From: Zhengella sp020637775
Lineage (GTDB): Bacteria; Pseudomonadota; Alphaproteobacteria; Rhizobiales; Rhizobiaceae
DNA: 64,000 nucleotides
Direction: 5' to 3'
Assembly (NCBI RefSeq): GCF_041397485.1
Contig: NZ_JAWKWO010000001.1
Span: forward strand, 372,001 to 436,000
This document shows, in pieces, positions 1 through 9,532 of the stretch. Under the pieces are notes generated by a model. It saw only the letters and a program-made list of their open reading frames with translations, was not told the DNA's origin and did no database searches. Numbering within the stretch: the stretch's first letter is position 1; every line of letters starts with the position of its first letter. The position numbers and the translations under genes were made by a program.

Positions 1-2451
1 GCGTCCTCCAAGCGCCTGACGGAGATTTCCAAGGCTGTGAAGGAAGCCGATTCGCTGTTTCTGGCGACTGACCCGGATCGCGAGGGCGAGGCCATTTCCT
101 GGCATGTGCTCGAAGTGCTGAAGCAGAAGAAGGCGATCAAGGACAAGCCGGTGCGCCGGGTCGTCTTCAACGCCATCACCAAGAATGCCGTTCTTGACGC
201 CATGGCCAATCCGCGCGAGATCGACGCGCCGCTGGTGGAAGCCTATCTGGCGCGCCGGGCGCTCGATTACCTCGTCGGCTTCACGCTGTCGCCCGTGCTG
301 TGGCGCAAGCTGCCGGGCGCACGCTCGGCCGGCCGGGTGCAGTCGGTCGCGCTGAGGCTCGTCTGCGACCGCGAGGCGGAGATCGAACGCTTCGTCCGGG
401 AAGCCTACTGGCTCGTCGCGGGCACGTTCCTGACGCCGCGCGGAGATTCGTTCCCGGCCCGCCTGATGACCTTTGACGGCAAGAAGGCGCAGAAGCTGGA
501 CATCACCAGCGCCGAACAGGCCGACGACATCCGCAAGGTGCTGGACGCGTCGACCTTCAGGGTCGCGTCGGTGGAGGCCAAGCCCGCCAAGCGCAACCCG
601 GCTCCGCCCTTCACCACCTCCACCCTTCAGCAGGCCGCCTCTTCGCGGCTCGGTTTTGGCGCCACGCGCACCATGCAGGTTGCCCAGCGGCTCTATGAAG
701 GCGTTGACGTGGGCGGCGAAACGGCCGGCCTGATCACCTACATGCGAACCGATGGCGTGCAGATGGCACCCGAAGCGATTTCGGCGGCGCGCGAGACCAT
801 CGGCAAGGAATTCGGCGACAAGTACCTGCCGGAAAAACCGCGGCACTATTCCACCAAGGCGAAAAACGCACAGGAGGCCCACGAGGCCATCCGCCCGACC
901 GACTTTTCGCGCACGCCGGCTTCGGTGCGCGCCCATCTCGACAACGACCAGTACCGTCTCTACGAGATGATCTGGAAGCGGGCCATTGCCAGCCAGATGA
1001 ATGCCGCCGAGCTGGAACGCACGGCCGTGGACATCATCGCCTCGGGCGCCGGCAAGACGGCCGAACTGCGCGCCAATGGCCAGGTGATCCGCTTCGACGG
1101 CTTCCTTGCCGCCTACACCGAGAGCAAGGACGAGGATGCCCAGGACGAGGAGGATGGCCGCCTGCCGGACATCCGCTCCGGCGAGGATGTCGATCGCCAG
1201 TCCATCGACGTTTCGGAACATTCCACGGAGCCGCCGCCGCGCTATTCGGAAGCATCGCTGATCAAGAAGATGGAAGAACTCGGCATCGGCCGGCCCTCCA
1301 CCTATGCCGCCACCCTGCAGACGCTGCAGGACCGCGATTACGTGACCATCGACAAGCGCAAGCTCATCCCCGGCTCCAAGGGCCGGGTGGTGACAGCCTT
1401 CCTCGAAAATTTCTTCAGCCGCTATGTGGAATATGACTTCACCGCCGGGCTTGAGGAAAAACTCGACGAGATTTCCGATGGCAGGCTGGCCTGGCGCGAT
1501 GTGTTGCGCGACTTCTGGCGCGATTTCACGGCTGCTGTCGACGAGACCAAGGAATTGCGGGTTTCCGACGTTCTCGACGCGCTGAACGAGGAACTGGCGC
1601 CGCTCGCCTTCCCGGCCCGCGAGGATGGCTCGGACCCGCGCATCTGCCCGAAGTGTGGAAACGGCCAGCTTTCGCTGAAGCTCGGCAAGTATGGTGCCTT
1701 TGTCGGCTGCTCCAACTATCCAGAATGCGGATTCACGCGCCAGCTCGGAGAAAATGGCGAGGGCGGCGGCGACGGCGCCGGGCTGGAAGACGGCAACAAG
1801 GTGCTCGGCAACGACCCCTATACGAGCGAGGAAATCACCCTGCGCTCCGGCCGCTTCGGCCCTTATGTGCAGCGGGGCGAAGGCAAGGAGGCCAAGCGTT
1901 CCAGCCTGCCCAAGGGCTGGCAACCAGCCGATATCGACCTGGAAAAGGCGCTCGCGCTGATCAACCTGCCGCGCGATGTCGGCCAGCACCCGGAAAGCGG
2001 GAAGATGATTTCCGCCGGCCTTGGCCGCTACGGTCCCTTCGTGCTGCATGACGGCACCTATGCCAATCTGGAGAGCATCGAGGATGTCTTCTCCATCGGC
2101 ATCAACCGCGCGGTTTCGGTGCTGGCGGAGAAGGCCTCCAAGGGCGCCGGGCGCGGGCGTGCGAAGCCTGCGGCCCTGAAGGAACTGGGCGATCACCCCG
2201 ACGGTGGCGCAATCACCGTGCGTGACGGACGCTACGGCCCCTATGTCAACTGGGAGAAGGTCAACGCCACGCTGCCCAACGGCAAGGATCCGCAATCGGT
2301 GACGCTGGAAGAGGCGCTGGCGCTGATCGCGGAAAAGGCCGGCAAGTCCGGCGGTGGCAAGAAGGCGGCGCGCAAGGCATCGCCTGCCAAGAAACCGGCA
2401 GCGGCCAAGAAGCCGGCGGCGAAGAAAACCGCCGCGAAGAAGACGGCCTGA
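1..2451 (+). CDS. topA: DNA topoisomerase I, 5'-truncated by window edge
   Basis: Type IA topoisomerase that relaxes negative supercoils by transient single-strand cleavage. The reading frame is open from base 1, so the start and the N-terminal part of the Toprim domain lie upstream; 816 residues are visible. The fragment begins inside Toprim, with ATDPDREGEAISWH near residues 22-35. The catalytic tyrosine lies in ITYMRTDG near residue 247. A C-terminal four-Cys zinc ribbon (CPKC then CSNYPEC) spans about residues 548-575. Further topoisomerase C-terminal repeats follow, and the protein ends in a Lys/Ala-rich tail from about residue 785, typical of alphaproteobacterial TopA. The stop overlaps the rnr start (TGATG), so the two are very likely co-transcribed and translationally coupled. 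Confidence 0.97.
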   Translation, partial: ASSKRLTEISKAVKEADSLFLATDPDREGEAISWHVLEVLKQKKAIKDKPVRRVVFNAITKNAVLDAMANPREIDAPLVEAYLARRALDYLVGFTLSPVLWRKLPGARSAGRVQSVALRLVCDREAEIERFVREAYWLVAGTFLTPRGDSFPARLMTFDGKKAQKLDITSAEQADDIRKVLDASTFRVASVEAKPAKRNPAPPFTTSTLQQAASSRLGFGATRTMQVAQRLYEGVDVGGETAGLITYMRTDGVQMAPEAISAARETIGKEFGDKYLPEKPRHYSTKAKNAQEAHEAIRPTDFSRTPASVRAHLDNDQYRLYEMIWKRAIASQMNAAELERTAVDIIASGAGKTAELRANGQVIRFDGFLAAYTESKDEDAQDEEDGRLPDIRSGEDVDRQSIDVSEHSTEPPPRYSEASLIKKMEELGIGRPSTYAATLQTLQDRDYVTIDKRKLIPGSKGRVVTAFLENFFSRYVEYDFTAGLEEKLDEISDGRLAWRDVLRDFWRDFTAAVDETKELRVSDVLDALNEELAPLAFPAREDGSDPRICPKCGNGQLSLKLGKYGAFVGCSNYPECGFTRQLGENGEGGGDGAGLEDGNKVLGNDPYTSEEITLRSGRFGPYVQRGEGKEAKRSSLPKGWQPADIDLEKALALINLPRDVGQHPESGKMISAGLGRYGPFVLHDGTYANLESIEDVFSIGINRAVSVLAEKASKGAGRGRAKPAALKELGDHPDGGAITVRDGRYGPYVNWEKVNATLPNGKDPQSVTLEEALALIAEKAGKSGGGKKAARKASPAKKPAAAKKPAAKKTAAKKTA

Positions 2452-4754
2452 TGGCGCGCCGCCTGCCAGGCACCGGAAAAGCCCGGGCGGACAGGCCCGC
2501 GCGCAACGCGCACATGCCCTCGCGCGAAGAAATCCTGCGCTTCATCGCCGAAAATCCCGATTCGGCCGGCAAGCGTGAACTGGCCAAGGCGTTCAACCTG
2601 AAGGGCGATGCCCGCGTCGAACTCAAGCAGATGCTGCGCGATCTCCAGGACGAAGGCCTGATCGAGAAGCGGCGCAAGCGCCTTTCGCGTCCCGGTGCCC
2701 TGCCCCAGGTCACGGTGCTGGAGATCTTCGGCCGTGACAGCGACGGCGGGCTTGTGGCGCGGCCGATGGAATGGGACGAAGCGGACGGCGCGGCACCGGT
2801 CGTATCCGTCAGGACCAGCCGCAATGCACCCGGCCGCCAGCCCGGTGTCGGCGACCGGGTGCTGGCCAAGACCTTCGCTTCCGACAGGGACGACGGGCCG
2901 GCCTATTCGGCACGGGTGATGAAGGTGCTGGACAAGCGCCGCGACGCCGTGCTGGGCGTGTTCCGTGAACTCACCGACGGCAGCCTGCGCATCGAGCCGG
3001 TCGACCGCAAGCAGGACGAGCTGGTGGTCGAGGCCGACGACCGGGGCGAAGCCCGGCCCGGCGACCTGGTGGAAGTGCAGCCCGGGCGCAGCCCGCGCCA
3101 TGGCCTTGCCCGCGCACGGGTGATGCAGGTGATCGGCTCGGTGGCTTCCGAAAAGGCGATCTCGATGATCGCCATCCATGCCCACGAGATCCCGCATGTC
3201 TTTCCGCAGGACGTTCTTGCCGAAGCGTCTGCTGCGACACCGGCCACGATGGAGGGCCGCGAGGACTGGCGCGGCATGGATCTCGTCACCATCGACCCGG
3301 CCGATGCCAAGGATCACGACGACGCCATCCACGCCGAGGCCGACAGCGATCCCGACAATCCCGGCGGCCATGTCGTCACGGTCGCCATTGCCGATGTGGC
3401 CGCCTATGTCCGTTCCGGCTCGGCACTGGACCGCGAGGCCCTCAAGCGCGGCAATTCGGTCTACTTCCCCGACCGGGTGGTGCCGATGCTGCCTGAACGC
3501 ATTTCCAACGACCTTTGCTCGCTGAAGGAGGATGTGGACCGGCCGGCCCTGGCCGTGCGCATGGTCTTCTCGTCCAAGGGGCGCAAGCTCAGGCATTCCT
3601 TCCACCGCATCATGATGCGGTCTTCGGCACGGCTGGCCTATGTGCAGGCACAGGCCGCCATTGACGGCGCACCGGACGAGAAGACCGGCCCGATCCTCGA
3701 CACGGTCCTCAAGCCTTTGTGGGAGGCCTACCGCGTGCTGGCGCGCGGCCGCGCCAACCGTGAGCCGCTGGAACTGGATCTGCCGGAACGCAAGATCCTG
3801 CTGAAGGAAGACGGCACCGTGGACCGGGTTACGGTGCCCGACCGCCTCGACGCGCACAAGCTGGTCGAGGAATTCATGATCCAGGCCAATGTCTCGGCCG
3901 CCGAGACGCTGGAAACGAAGAGCCAGGCGCTGGTCTACCGGGTGCATGACATGCCCTCGCTGGCCAAGCAGGAGAGCCTGCGCGAATTCCTGCGCACCGT
4001 CGGCCTCTCGCTGGCGCGCGGCGCGCAATTGCGCCCGGCCCAGTTCAACACCATCCTTTCGGCGGTCGATGACACGGAAAACGAGGCGCTGGTCAATGAA
4101 GTGGTTCTGCGCAGCCAGAGCCAGGCCATCTATTCGCCGGCCAATATCGGTCATTTCGGGCTCAACCTTCAGCGCTACGCGCATTTCACCTCGCCGATCC
4201 GCCGCTATGCCGACCTGATCGTGCATCGCGCGCTGATCCGGGCGCTGAAGCTTGGCGACGATGGCCTGACCAAGGACGAGGAAGCCCGGCTCGACGACAT
4301 CTCGGCGCTGATCTCGGCCACGGAACGGCGGGCCATGGCGGCCGAGCGCGAGACGGTGGACCGGCTGATCGCCTCGCATCTGGCAGACCAGGTGGGCCAG
4401 GTTTTCGACGGCCGGATCACCGGCGTCACCAAGGCCGGGCTGTTCGTGCAGTTGCCGCAATTCGGCGCGGACGGGTTCATCCCCATCTCGAAGCTTGGCG
4501 ACGAATATTTCCACTATGACGAAGCCTCCCATGCGGTGGCCGGATCATCGTCCGGGGAAGGCTGGCGGCTGGGCGACAAGGTACAGGTGGAACTGGTGGA
4601 AATCGCGCCGATGGCCGGCTCCATCCTCATGGCCATGGCCAGCGAAGCCCGGCCGCTGCCGGGCATGACACGTTCCTTTCACAAGACCAAGGCAGGTTCG
4701 CGCGGCCGGACGCGGGTGGCCAAGGGGCGATCAGGGGGCAAGGGAAGACGATGA
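2451..4754 (+). CDS. rnr: Ribonuclease R (RNB family 3'-5' exoribonuclease)
   Basis: Processive hydrolytic 3'-to-5' exoribonuclease able to degrade structured RNA; it acts in rRNA and mRNA turnover and tmRNA-linked quality control. The 767-residue protein has an N-terminal winged-helix region (about 23-85), cold-shock-like RNA-binding regions, and an RNB catalytic domain with the acidic motif DPADAKDHDDAI near residues 282-293. A C-terminal S1 domain (about 648-730) precedes a basic Arg/Lys/Gly tail. Length fits the family. An internal Met (residue 23, MPSREEILRF) is a possible alternative start, but the ATG at 2451 overlaps the topA stop and keeps the operon coupled. Its end overlaps the next gene by 4 nt (ATGA). 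Confidence 0.95.
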   Translation: MARRLPGTGKARADRPARNAHMPSREEILRFIAENPDSAGKRELAKAFNLKGDARVELKQMLRDLQDEGLIEKRRKRLSRPGALPQVTVLEIFGRDSDGGLVARPMEWDEADGAAPVVSVRTSRNAPGRQPGVGDRVLAKTFASDRDDGPAYSARVMKVLDKRRDAVLGVFRELTDGSLRIEPVDRKQDELVVEADDRGEARPGDLVEVQPGRSPRHGLARARVMQVIGSVASEKAISMIAIHAHEIPHVFPQDVLAEASAATPATMEGREDWRGMDLVTIDPADAKDHDDAIHAEADSDPDNPGGHVVTVAIADVAAYVRSGSALDREALKRGNSVYFPDRVVPMLPERISNDLCSLKEDVDRPALAVRMVFSSKGRKLRHSFHRIMMRSSARLAYVQAQAAIDGAPDEKTGPILDTVLKPLWEAYRVLARGRANREPLELDLPERKILLKEDGTVDRVTVPDRLDAHKLVEEFMIQANVSAAETLETKSQALVYRVHDMPSLAKQESLREFLRTVGLSLARGAQLRPAQFNTILSAVDDTENEALVNEVVLRSQSQAIYSPANIGHFGLNLQRYAHFTSPIRRYADLIVHRALIRALKLGDDGLTKDEEARLDDISALISATERRAMAAERETVDRLIASHLADQVGQVFDGRITGVTKAGLFVQLPQFGADGFIPISKLGDEYFHYDEASHAVAGSSSGEGWRLGDKVQVELVEIAPMAGSILMAMASEARPLPGMTRSFHKTKAGSRGRTRVAKGRSGGKGRR

Positions 4755-5194
4755 CACACGATATCCGCCAGTTCGGCGGCGAAGCGCATAGCGGGCGGCC
4801 GACCCGCGCCCTGGGACAGGCCATGTGGCGCGGTTGGCGCGGACGCTGCCCCAATTGCGGCGAAGGACGGCTGTTCAGGGGTTTCGCCAAGACAGTCGAC
4901 GCCTGCGCGACGTGTCACGAGGAAATTCATCACCACCGTGCCGATGACCTGCCCGCCTATCTCGTCATCTTCATCGTCGGGCATATCGTCGTCGGCGCCT
5001 TCATGGGTGTCGAGCGGCTCTACACGCTTTCCAACTGGCAGCATCTGGCAATCTGGGTGCCGATAACCATCGCCATGTCGCTGGCCATCCTGCAACCGGT
5101 CAAGGGATCTGTGGTCGGGCTTCAATGGGCGCTTTACATGCATGGCTTCGGCGGCAACGATGACGAACCGGATACCCATCCCGAACAGGACTGA
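4751..5194 (+). CDS. DUF983 membrane protein
   Basis: Uncharacterised small membrane protein of the DUF983 family, 147 residues. It has a cytosolic-looking N-terminal segment with two CxxC pairs (CPNC near residues 34-37 and CATC near 54-57) that look like a zinc ribbon. Two hydrophobic spans follow at about residues 73-95 and 100-122, and the tail is acidic. The start ATG overlaps the rnr stop by 4 nt, so it is translated from the same message. The family often sits beside rnr and a NUDIX gene in rhizobia. Function is unknown; a metal-binding membrane role is only suggested by the Cys pairs. Confidence 0.85.
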   Translation: MTHDIRQFGGEAHSGRPTRALGQAMWRGWRGRCPNCGEGRLFRGFAKTVDACATCHEEIHHHRADDLPAYLVIFIVGHIVVGAFMGVERLYTLSNWQHLAIWVPITIAMSLAILQPVKGSVVGLQWALYMHGFGGNDDEPDTHPEQD

Positions 5195-5200
5195 ACGAAC

Positions 5201-5944
5201 ATGGACGGAATGACGCGCGCCGAGATCGACAAGGCCGTCAACAAGGATTTTGCCCTGGGCAAGGGGCCGCTACGCCCGCGCGACGCGGCCACGCTGCTGC
5301 TGCTGGACCGGTCCGGGCCGAAGCCGAAGGTGCTGTTGGGCAAGCGGCATCACAAGCATGCCTTCATGCCCGGCAAATTCGTGTTTCCGGGCGGACGGAC
5401 CGATCCGGCCGATGCCCGCATCCCGACGGCCGCCGACCTGCCGGCGGCCGAAGCCGAGAAGCTGAACAGCCTCACGCGCGCCCGCTTCACGCCGGCGCGG
5501 GCCCGCGCCATCGCCATGTCGGCGGTGCGCGAGACCTACGAGGAAGCCGGCATCCTGATCGGCCACAGGCAGGACTTCACCACAAGGGCCGCGGATTGGC
5601 AGGGATTCAGCGCCCATGGCGTTGCGCCTTCCCTGGAAGGACTGCGGTTCGTCGCCCGCGCCATCACGCCGCCCGGGCGGGTTCGCCGTTTCGACACGCG
5701 CTTCTTCGCCGTCTGGCGCGACAGCGCGGCGCTGGAACTGCCGGAAGGCGGCCCGACGCAGGAGCTGGAAGAGCTGATGTGGCTGGAACTGGCCGATGCG
5801 ATGGATGCGGACATTCCCATCATCACGCGCACGGTGATCGAGGAGCTGGGCAAGCGGCTGGAAACCGATCCGGAGCTTGTGCCGGGCGGACCCGTTCCCT
5901 TCTATCGCATGATCCACAACCAGTTCCGGCGCGACGTGCTCTGA
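5201..5944 (+). CDS. NUDIX hydrolase
   Basis: Predicted nucleotide-diphosphate-type hydrolase. The 247-residue protein carries a Nudix box whose core, RETYEEAGIL, lies near residues 110-119, preceded by a GG-containing loop (FPGGRTDP near residues 61-68). The long insertion between the first Gly and the REx2EE core resembles the coenzyme A pyrophosphatase/NUDT7-like subgroup rather than MutT, but the substrate cannot be told from sequence alone. It begins 6 nt after the DUF983 stop and is followed 39 nt later by an MFS gene, within the topA-rnr run. Confidence 0.88.
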   Translation: MDGMTRAEIDKAVNKDFALGKGPLRPRDAATLLLLDRSGPKPKVLLGKRHHKHAFMPGKFVFPGGRTDPADARIPTAADLPAAEAEKLNSLTRARFTPARARAIAMSAVRETYEEAGILIGHRQDFTTRAADWQGFSAHGVAPSLEGLRFVARAITPPGRVRRFDTRFFAVWRDSAALELPEGGPTQELEELMWLELADAMDADIPIITRTVIEELGKRLETDPELVPGGPVPFYRMIHNQFRRDVL

Positions 5945-5983
5945 CCTCGGGGCGCAGCCTCAACCACAGGCGGGAATCACCAC

Positions 5984-7180
5984 ATGCAGCCCGAGTTTAC
6001 TGACGGTACCGGGCAGGAAACGGTTCAGTGGCGAGGCCTTGCCGCGGCGATCGCCTCGATTTCCGTGGTCGGTATCGCCATCGGGCTCGGCATGCCGCTG
6101 CTCTCCTTCGTGCTGGAAGCCCGCGGCTTTTCCGCCGGCATGATCGGCCTCAATACGGCGGTCGCAGGCCTTGCCTCGCTGGCGGCCGCCCCTTTCGCCA
6201 CCCCGCTGGCCGTTCGTTTCGGCATGATACCGGTCGTCCTTGCCATGCTGGCCATCGGCGGGGTCTCCTTCGTCAGCTTCCATTTTTTCGATTCGTTCGC
6301 TTCCTGGTTCGTGCTGCGCGCGGCGCTGCATTTCGCCATCACGGTGCTGTTCATCCTGTCGGAATCATGGATCAACCATTGCGCGCCGCCTGCACGGCGC
6401 GGCTTCGTGCTTGGCGTCTATGCCACTGTCCTTTCGCTCGGCTTCGCCGCGGGACCGTGGATTTTCGCCCAGCTTGGTTCGGAGGGCTTCCTGCCCTTCG
6501 GTTTCACGCTGGCCCTGATCACGCTGGCGGCGCTGCCGGTCCTGCTGGCCACGCGCGACGCGCCCGATCTCGCCGGCGATGATGGCATTGCAGCCGGCAG
6601 CGACTTCTGGCGCTACATCATCCTCGTGCCGACAGCCACTTTCGCGGTGCTGGTCTTCGGCGCGGTGGAGACGGGAGGCTTTGCGCTTTTCCCGGTCTAC
6701 GGGCTGCGTGTGGGCTATGACGAGGCCAGTGCCGCCCTGCTGCTGACCATGGTGGGACTTGGCAATGTGGTGCTGCAAATCCCGCTGGGAATCATCAGCG
6801 ACCGGGTGCGCGACCGGCGCACCATCCTGCTGGCCTGCGCCGTGACCGGCCTTGCCGGCATGGGCGTCCTGCCGATGATCTCGCATGACTGGCACATGAC
6901 GGCGGCCATGCTGTTCGTGTGGGGCGGTGTCGTGGCCGGGCTCTACACGGTCAGCCTGGCACATCTGGGGGCGCGGCTGAGAGGCCGGCAGCTTGTGCAG
7001 GCCAATGCCGCCTTCGTCTTCTGTTATGCGCTGGGCATGCTGGCCGGCCCCGCGGCCATCGGTGTCGGCATGGAGGTCTCCGGCCCCAATGGATTCGCCC
7101 ATGTCCTGGCCGCCTTCTTTGCCGTCTATATCGCGCTCATCCTTTCGCGGCAGATCATGCGGCCGCGAAAAACAGCCTGA
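5984..7180 (+). CDS. MFS transporter (YcaD-like)
   Basis: Inner-membrane transporter of the major facilitator superfamily, 398 residues with about 12 hydrophobic segments. An MFS motif A-like loop is visible (GIISDRVRDRRTIL near residues 267-280). The overall pattern resembles the YcaD/arabinose-efflux-like group of small MFS proteins conserved in Rhizobiales. No substrate can be assigned. It is the last large gene of the forward run starting with topA; rpmG follows 134 nt downstream and probably has its own promoter. Confidence 0.88.
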   Translation: MQPEFTDGTGQETVQWRGLAAAIASISVVGIAIGLGMPLLSFVLEARGFSAGMIGLNTAVAGLASLAAAPFATPLAVRFGMIPVVLAMLAIGGVSFVSFHFFDSFASWFVLRAALHFAITVLFILSESWINHCAPPARRGFVLGVYATVLSLGFAAGPWIFAQLGSEGFLPFGFTLALITLAALPVLLATRDAPDLAGDDGIAAGSDFWRYIILVPTATFAVLVFGAVETGGFALFPVYGLRVGYDEASAALLLTMVGLGNVVLQIPLGIISDRVRDRRTILLACAVTGLAGMGVLPMISHDWHMTAAMLFVWGGVVAGLYTVSLAHLGARLRGRQLVQANAAFVFCYALGMLAGPAAIGVGMEVSGPNGFAHVLAAFFAVYIALILSRQIMRPRKTA

Positions 7181-7204
7181 CATGGCCTCGATGGCGCTTG
7201 CGGA

Positions 7205-7233
7205 CTTGACTTTCCCGTGCCGATCCGTATGTG
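7205..7233 (+). promoter_or_regulatory. Candidate sigma-70 promoter for rpmG
   Basis: CTTGAC at 7205-7210 and TATGTG at 7228-7233, separated by 17 nt, fit the rhizobial housekeeping pattern (CTTGAC-N17-CTATAT) well at -35 and only partly at -10. It would give a leader of about 75 nt before rpmG. This is a pattern match only. Confidence 0.45.
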
Positions 7234-7314
7234 TCGCCCTCGAATGATTGCCGCGCCGGGTCTCCATGCCCCATGGCATGCGGTTTTCCCAGACAAACAA
7301 CAACGGACAAGACC

Positions 7315-7482
7315 ATGGCCAAGGCTACCACGATCAAGATCAAGCTTCTGTCGACCGCCGACACCGGCTTCTTCTACGTTACCAAGAAGAACAGCCGCAC
7401 GATGACGGAAAAGATGACGAAGCGGAAATACGATCCGATTGCGAAGAAGCATGTCGAGTTCAAGGAAACCAAGATCAAGTGA
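7315..7482 (+). CDS. rpmG: 50S ribosomal protein L33
   Basis: Ribosomal protein L33 of the large subunit, near the E site. The protein is 55 residues, starts MAKATTIKIKLLSTADTGFF and ends in a Lys-rich segment, exactly the usual length. It lacks the CxxC pairs of the zinc-binding (C+) paralogue, so it is the zinc-independent (C-) form. The ATG at 7315 was chosen over upstream in-frame codons because it gives the canonical N-terminus. A strong Rho-independent terminator follows at once. Confidence 0.97.
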   Translation: MAKATTIKIKLLSTADTGFFYVTKKNSRTMTEKMTKRKYDPIAKKHVEFKETKIK

Positions 7483-7508
7483 TCGGGTTTCACTGAAGGG
7501 TTCCGAAG

Positions 7509-7537
7509 CGCCGCCCACCGGGCGGCGTTTTCTTTTC
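7509..7537 (+). terminator. Rho-independent terminator after rpmG
   Basis: A perfect 8-bp stem (CGCCGCCC / GGGCGGCG, 7509-7516 and 7520-7527) with a 3-nt loop, followed by TTTTCTTTTC. It lies 27 nt past the rpmG stop and ends forward transcription before the convergent pleD gene. Confidence 0.9.
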
Positions 7538-8118
7538 TGCGATCCCCGGAGCATTGCCGCTTCCGGCACGATCGCTGCCAGAGGCCAACTGGTCTTTTTC
7601 GCAAGACCGGGCACGCATCCGAGCCCGCTTTCGCCGGAACGGCCCTTGCCAGGCCCCTGCCCTTCCAGACCCCGCACATGATGACGATGGCGTGCGCCCG
7701 TGCCCTGCGACGGCTGATGCGCGCGAGGACAGCCCCGGCGTCCGGCCATGGCGGGCATATGACAGATCGAGTCTTGCAGGAAAGATGGGGGCCGACCGGA
7801 AACTGGCAGCGGTACGAGGAGGCCACTGAAAGCCAGGCCGGCCGGCCCACCCCACGGACCCAGGAGATGCGGCGGACCTGAGCTTCATGGGGTATTGAAG
7901 ATCACGCTGCGGTTGGAAGTACAAGCCATAACAGCCGAGGCGCGATTATTTGCCTGCAGGATGTTGCAATCGCATGGAAAAATCAACCATTTCTTAACCT
8001 GTCTGCCGGGCTTGCTTGGGGCATGGTTAAAAACAGGCACGGCAGGACCGCGCAAAGACCGCCGCATGGCGGCCAATCAGGGCGCTTCCATTCTATTTAT
8101 CAATTTTTTGGAGGGAAT
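7538..8118. other. Intergenic region between convergent rpmG and pleD; no gene recognised
   Basis: This 581-bp stretch separates two 3' ends. Several short open frames exist on both strands, but none has a recognisable product, a clear ribosome binding site or supporting context. A small GC hairpin at 8059-8072 (CCGCC-GCAT-GGCGG) is followed on the reverse strand by TCTTTG and could weakly terminate pleD. A CtrA-like near match (TCAA-N7-TTAA, 7983-7997) is present but is not upstream of any gene. Nothing else stands out. Confidence 0.5.
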
Positions 8119-9492
8119 TCACGCGGCTGTTGCGACAACCTTGTTGCGGCCGGTATTCTTTGCCTCGTAAAGTGCTTCGTCTGCTCTCTTCATGATCTGA
8201 AGCGCATTTTCATCATGGCTCATCAATGAAGCGACGCCGATCGACACGGTCACTTCGAGTTCCCGACCCTGGCCAATCGGGAAAGCCGCGCCTTCAATCT
8301 GCAGGCGCAGGCGTTCGGCAACCTTGTTGGCAATTTCGGCAGGTGTGTCGGGCATGATGATGGCGAATTCCTCGCCGCCATAGCGGCAGGCCAGATCGGC
8401 GCCGCGCACATGGCGCCGGATCCGGCGGGCGAATTCGCGAATGACCTCGTCGCCGGCATCGTGGCCATAGGTATCATTGACCAGCTTGAAACGGTCGAGA
8501 TCGGTCATCATGACGGAAAGCGGCCTGCCACGCGAAAGCGCGCGGTCAAACAGACGTTCGAGATGCGTGTCGAGATAACGCCGGTTGTGCATGCCGGTCA
8601 GCGGGTCGGTGACCGCCATTTCGATCGTTTGCGCCACGGATGCACGAAGACCGTCATTGTAGCGCTTGCGGCGTACCTGGGTCGTCAGGCGCGCCTTGAA
8701 TTCCTGTGGCTCCACAGGGCGGGTGACGTAGTCGTTCACACCCAGTTCCAGACCGCGGGCGATCAGTTCGTCCTGATCGGCCTCGGCGACCAGCATCACC
8801 GGCGTGAACCGCGTCATGTCGACGGAACGCAAATGCGAACAAAGGCGCAGCGGGTCGAAATCGGCGAACGTGGTGGAGATCACGATCACATCATGCGGCT
8901 TGTTGACGGCCTCGAAGAAACCGGCCTGGGGATCGCATGCGGCAGTCACGTCTCCGAGTTCGGCAAGCATCGCCTTCAGCCGGGCGGATGACGAGGGACG
9001 CTCGTCGATCAGCAGGAATGAGGGCGTGCGCGTATCCATCGCCGCCGCGCGGGTGGAAAGTAATTCGTCGATGCCGATATCGCGCGCGGTGGCCGCGCGC
9101 AGCCGCAATTCATCGGAAAGCGACTTGAGACGAACAAGGCTCTTGACCCGCGTGATAAGCTGCAGGTCATTGACGGGCTTGGTAAGGAAATCATCGGCGC
9201 CGCATTGCAGGCCCTTCACCCGGTCTTCCGGCTGATCGAGCGCGGTGACCATGACGACGGGAATATGCGCGGTCTGGGGGTCCGCCTTGAGCCGGCGGCA
9301 AACCTCGAAACCGTCTATGCCCGGCATCATGATGTCGAGCAGGATGACGTCCACGCGTTCGCTTTCGACCAGGGACAGTGCCTCTTCGCCATTGGATGCG
9401 GTGAGCACCTCGAAATACTCGGCCAGCAGGCGGGCCTCCAGAAGGCGCACATTGGCGGGAATATCATCGACGACAAGGATTCGCGCAGTCAT
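8119..9492 (-). CDS. pleD: Diguanylate cyclase response regulator PleD
   Basis: Makes cyclic di-GMP in response to phosphorylation; in Caulobacter it drives the swarmer-to-stalked transition. The 457-residue protein has REC1 with phospho-acceptor Asp53 (LLDIMMPG), a degenerate adaptor REC2 at about 150-280, and a GGDEF domain whose active motif GGEEF lies near residue 370. An RxxD inhibitory site (RGAD) sits five residues upstream of GGEEF, so feedback inhibition by c-di-GMP is expected. divK lies directly upstream in the same direction with a 40-nt gap, so the two probably form the conserved divK-pleD operon. Confidence 0.96.
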   Translation of the reverse strand: MTARILVVDDIPANVRLLEARLLAEYFEVLTASNGEEALSLVESERVDVILLDIMMPGIDGFEVCRRLKADPQTAHIPVVMVTALDQPEDRVKGLQCGADDFLTKPVNDLQLITRVKSLVRLKSLSDELRLRAATARDIGIDELLSTRAAAMDTRTPSFLLIDERPSSSARLKAMLAELGDVTAACDPQAGFFEAVNKPHDVIVISTTFADFDPLRLCSHLRSVDMTRFTPVMLVAEADQDELIARGLELGVNDYVTRPVEPQEFKARLTTQVRRKRYNDGLRASVAQTIEMAVTDPLTGMHNRRYLDTHLERLFDRALSRGRPLSVMMTDLDRFKLVNDTYGHDAGDEVIREFARRIRRHVRGADLACRYGGEEFAIIMPDTPAEIANKVAERLRLQIEGAAFPIGQGRELEVTVSIGVASLMSHDENALQIMKRADEALYEAKNTGRNKVVATAA

Positions 9493-9532
9493 GTAGGGTT
9501 CCTGCTCGCCGGCGTCCGGTCAGAGATGGCCA

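Noticed and set aside
2241..4532. A 763-codon reverse open frame
   Set aside because: Antisense to rnr and the topA end, which carry clear RNase R and topoisomerase motifs.
7678..7881. Short frames between rpmG and pleD
   Set aside because: No ribosome binding site, family or supporting context; the region lies between two convergent 3' ends.
7983..7997. CtrA-like site TCAA-N7-TTAA
   Set aside because: One mismatch from the consensus and located between convergent gene ends, not in a promoter.
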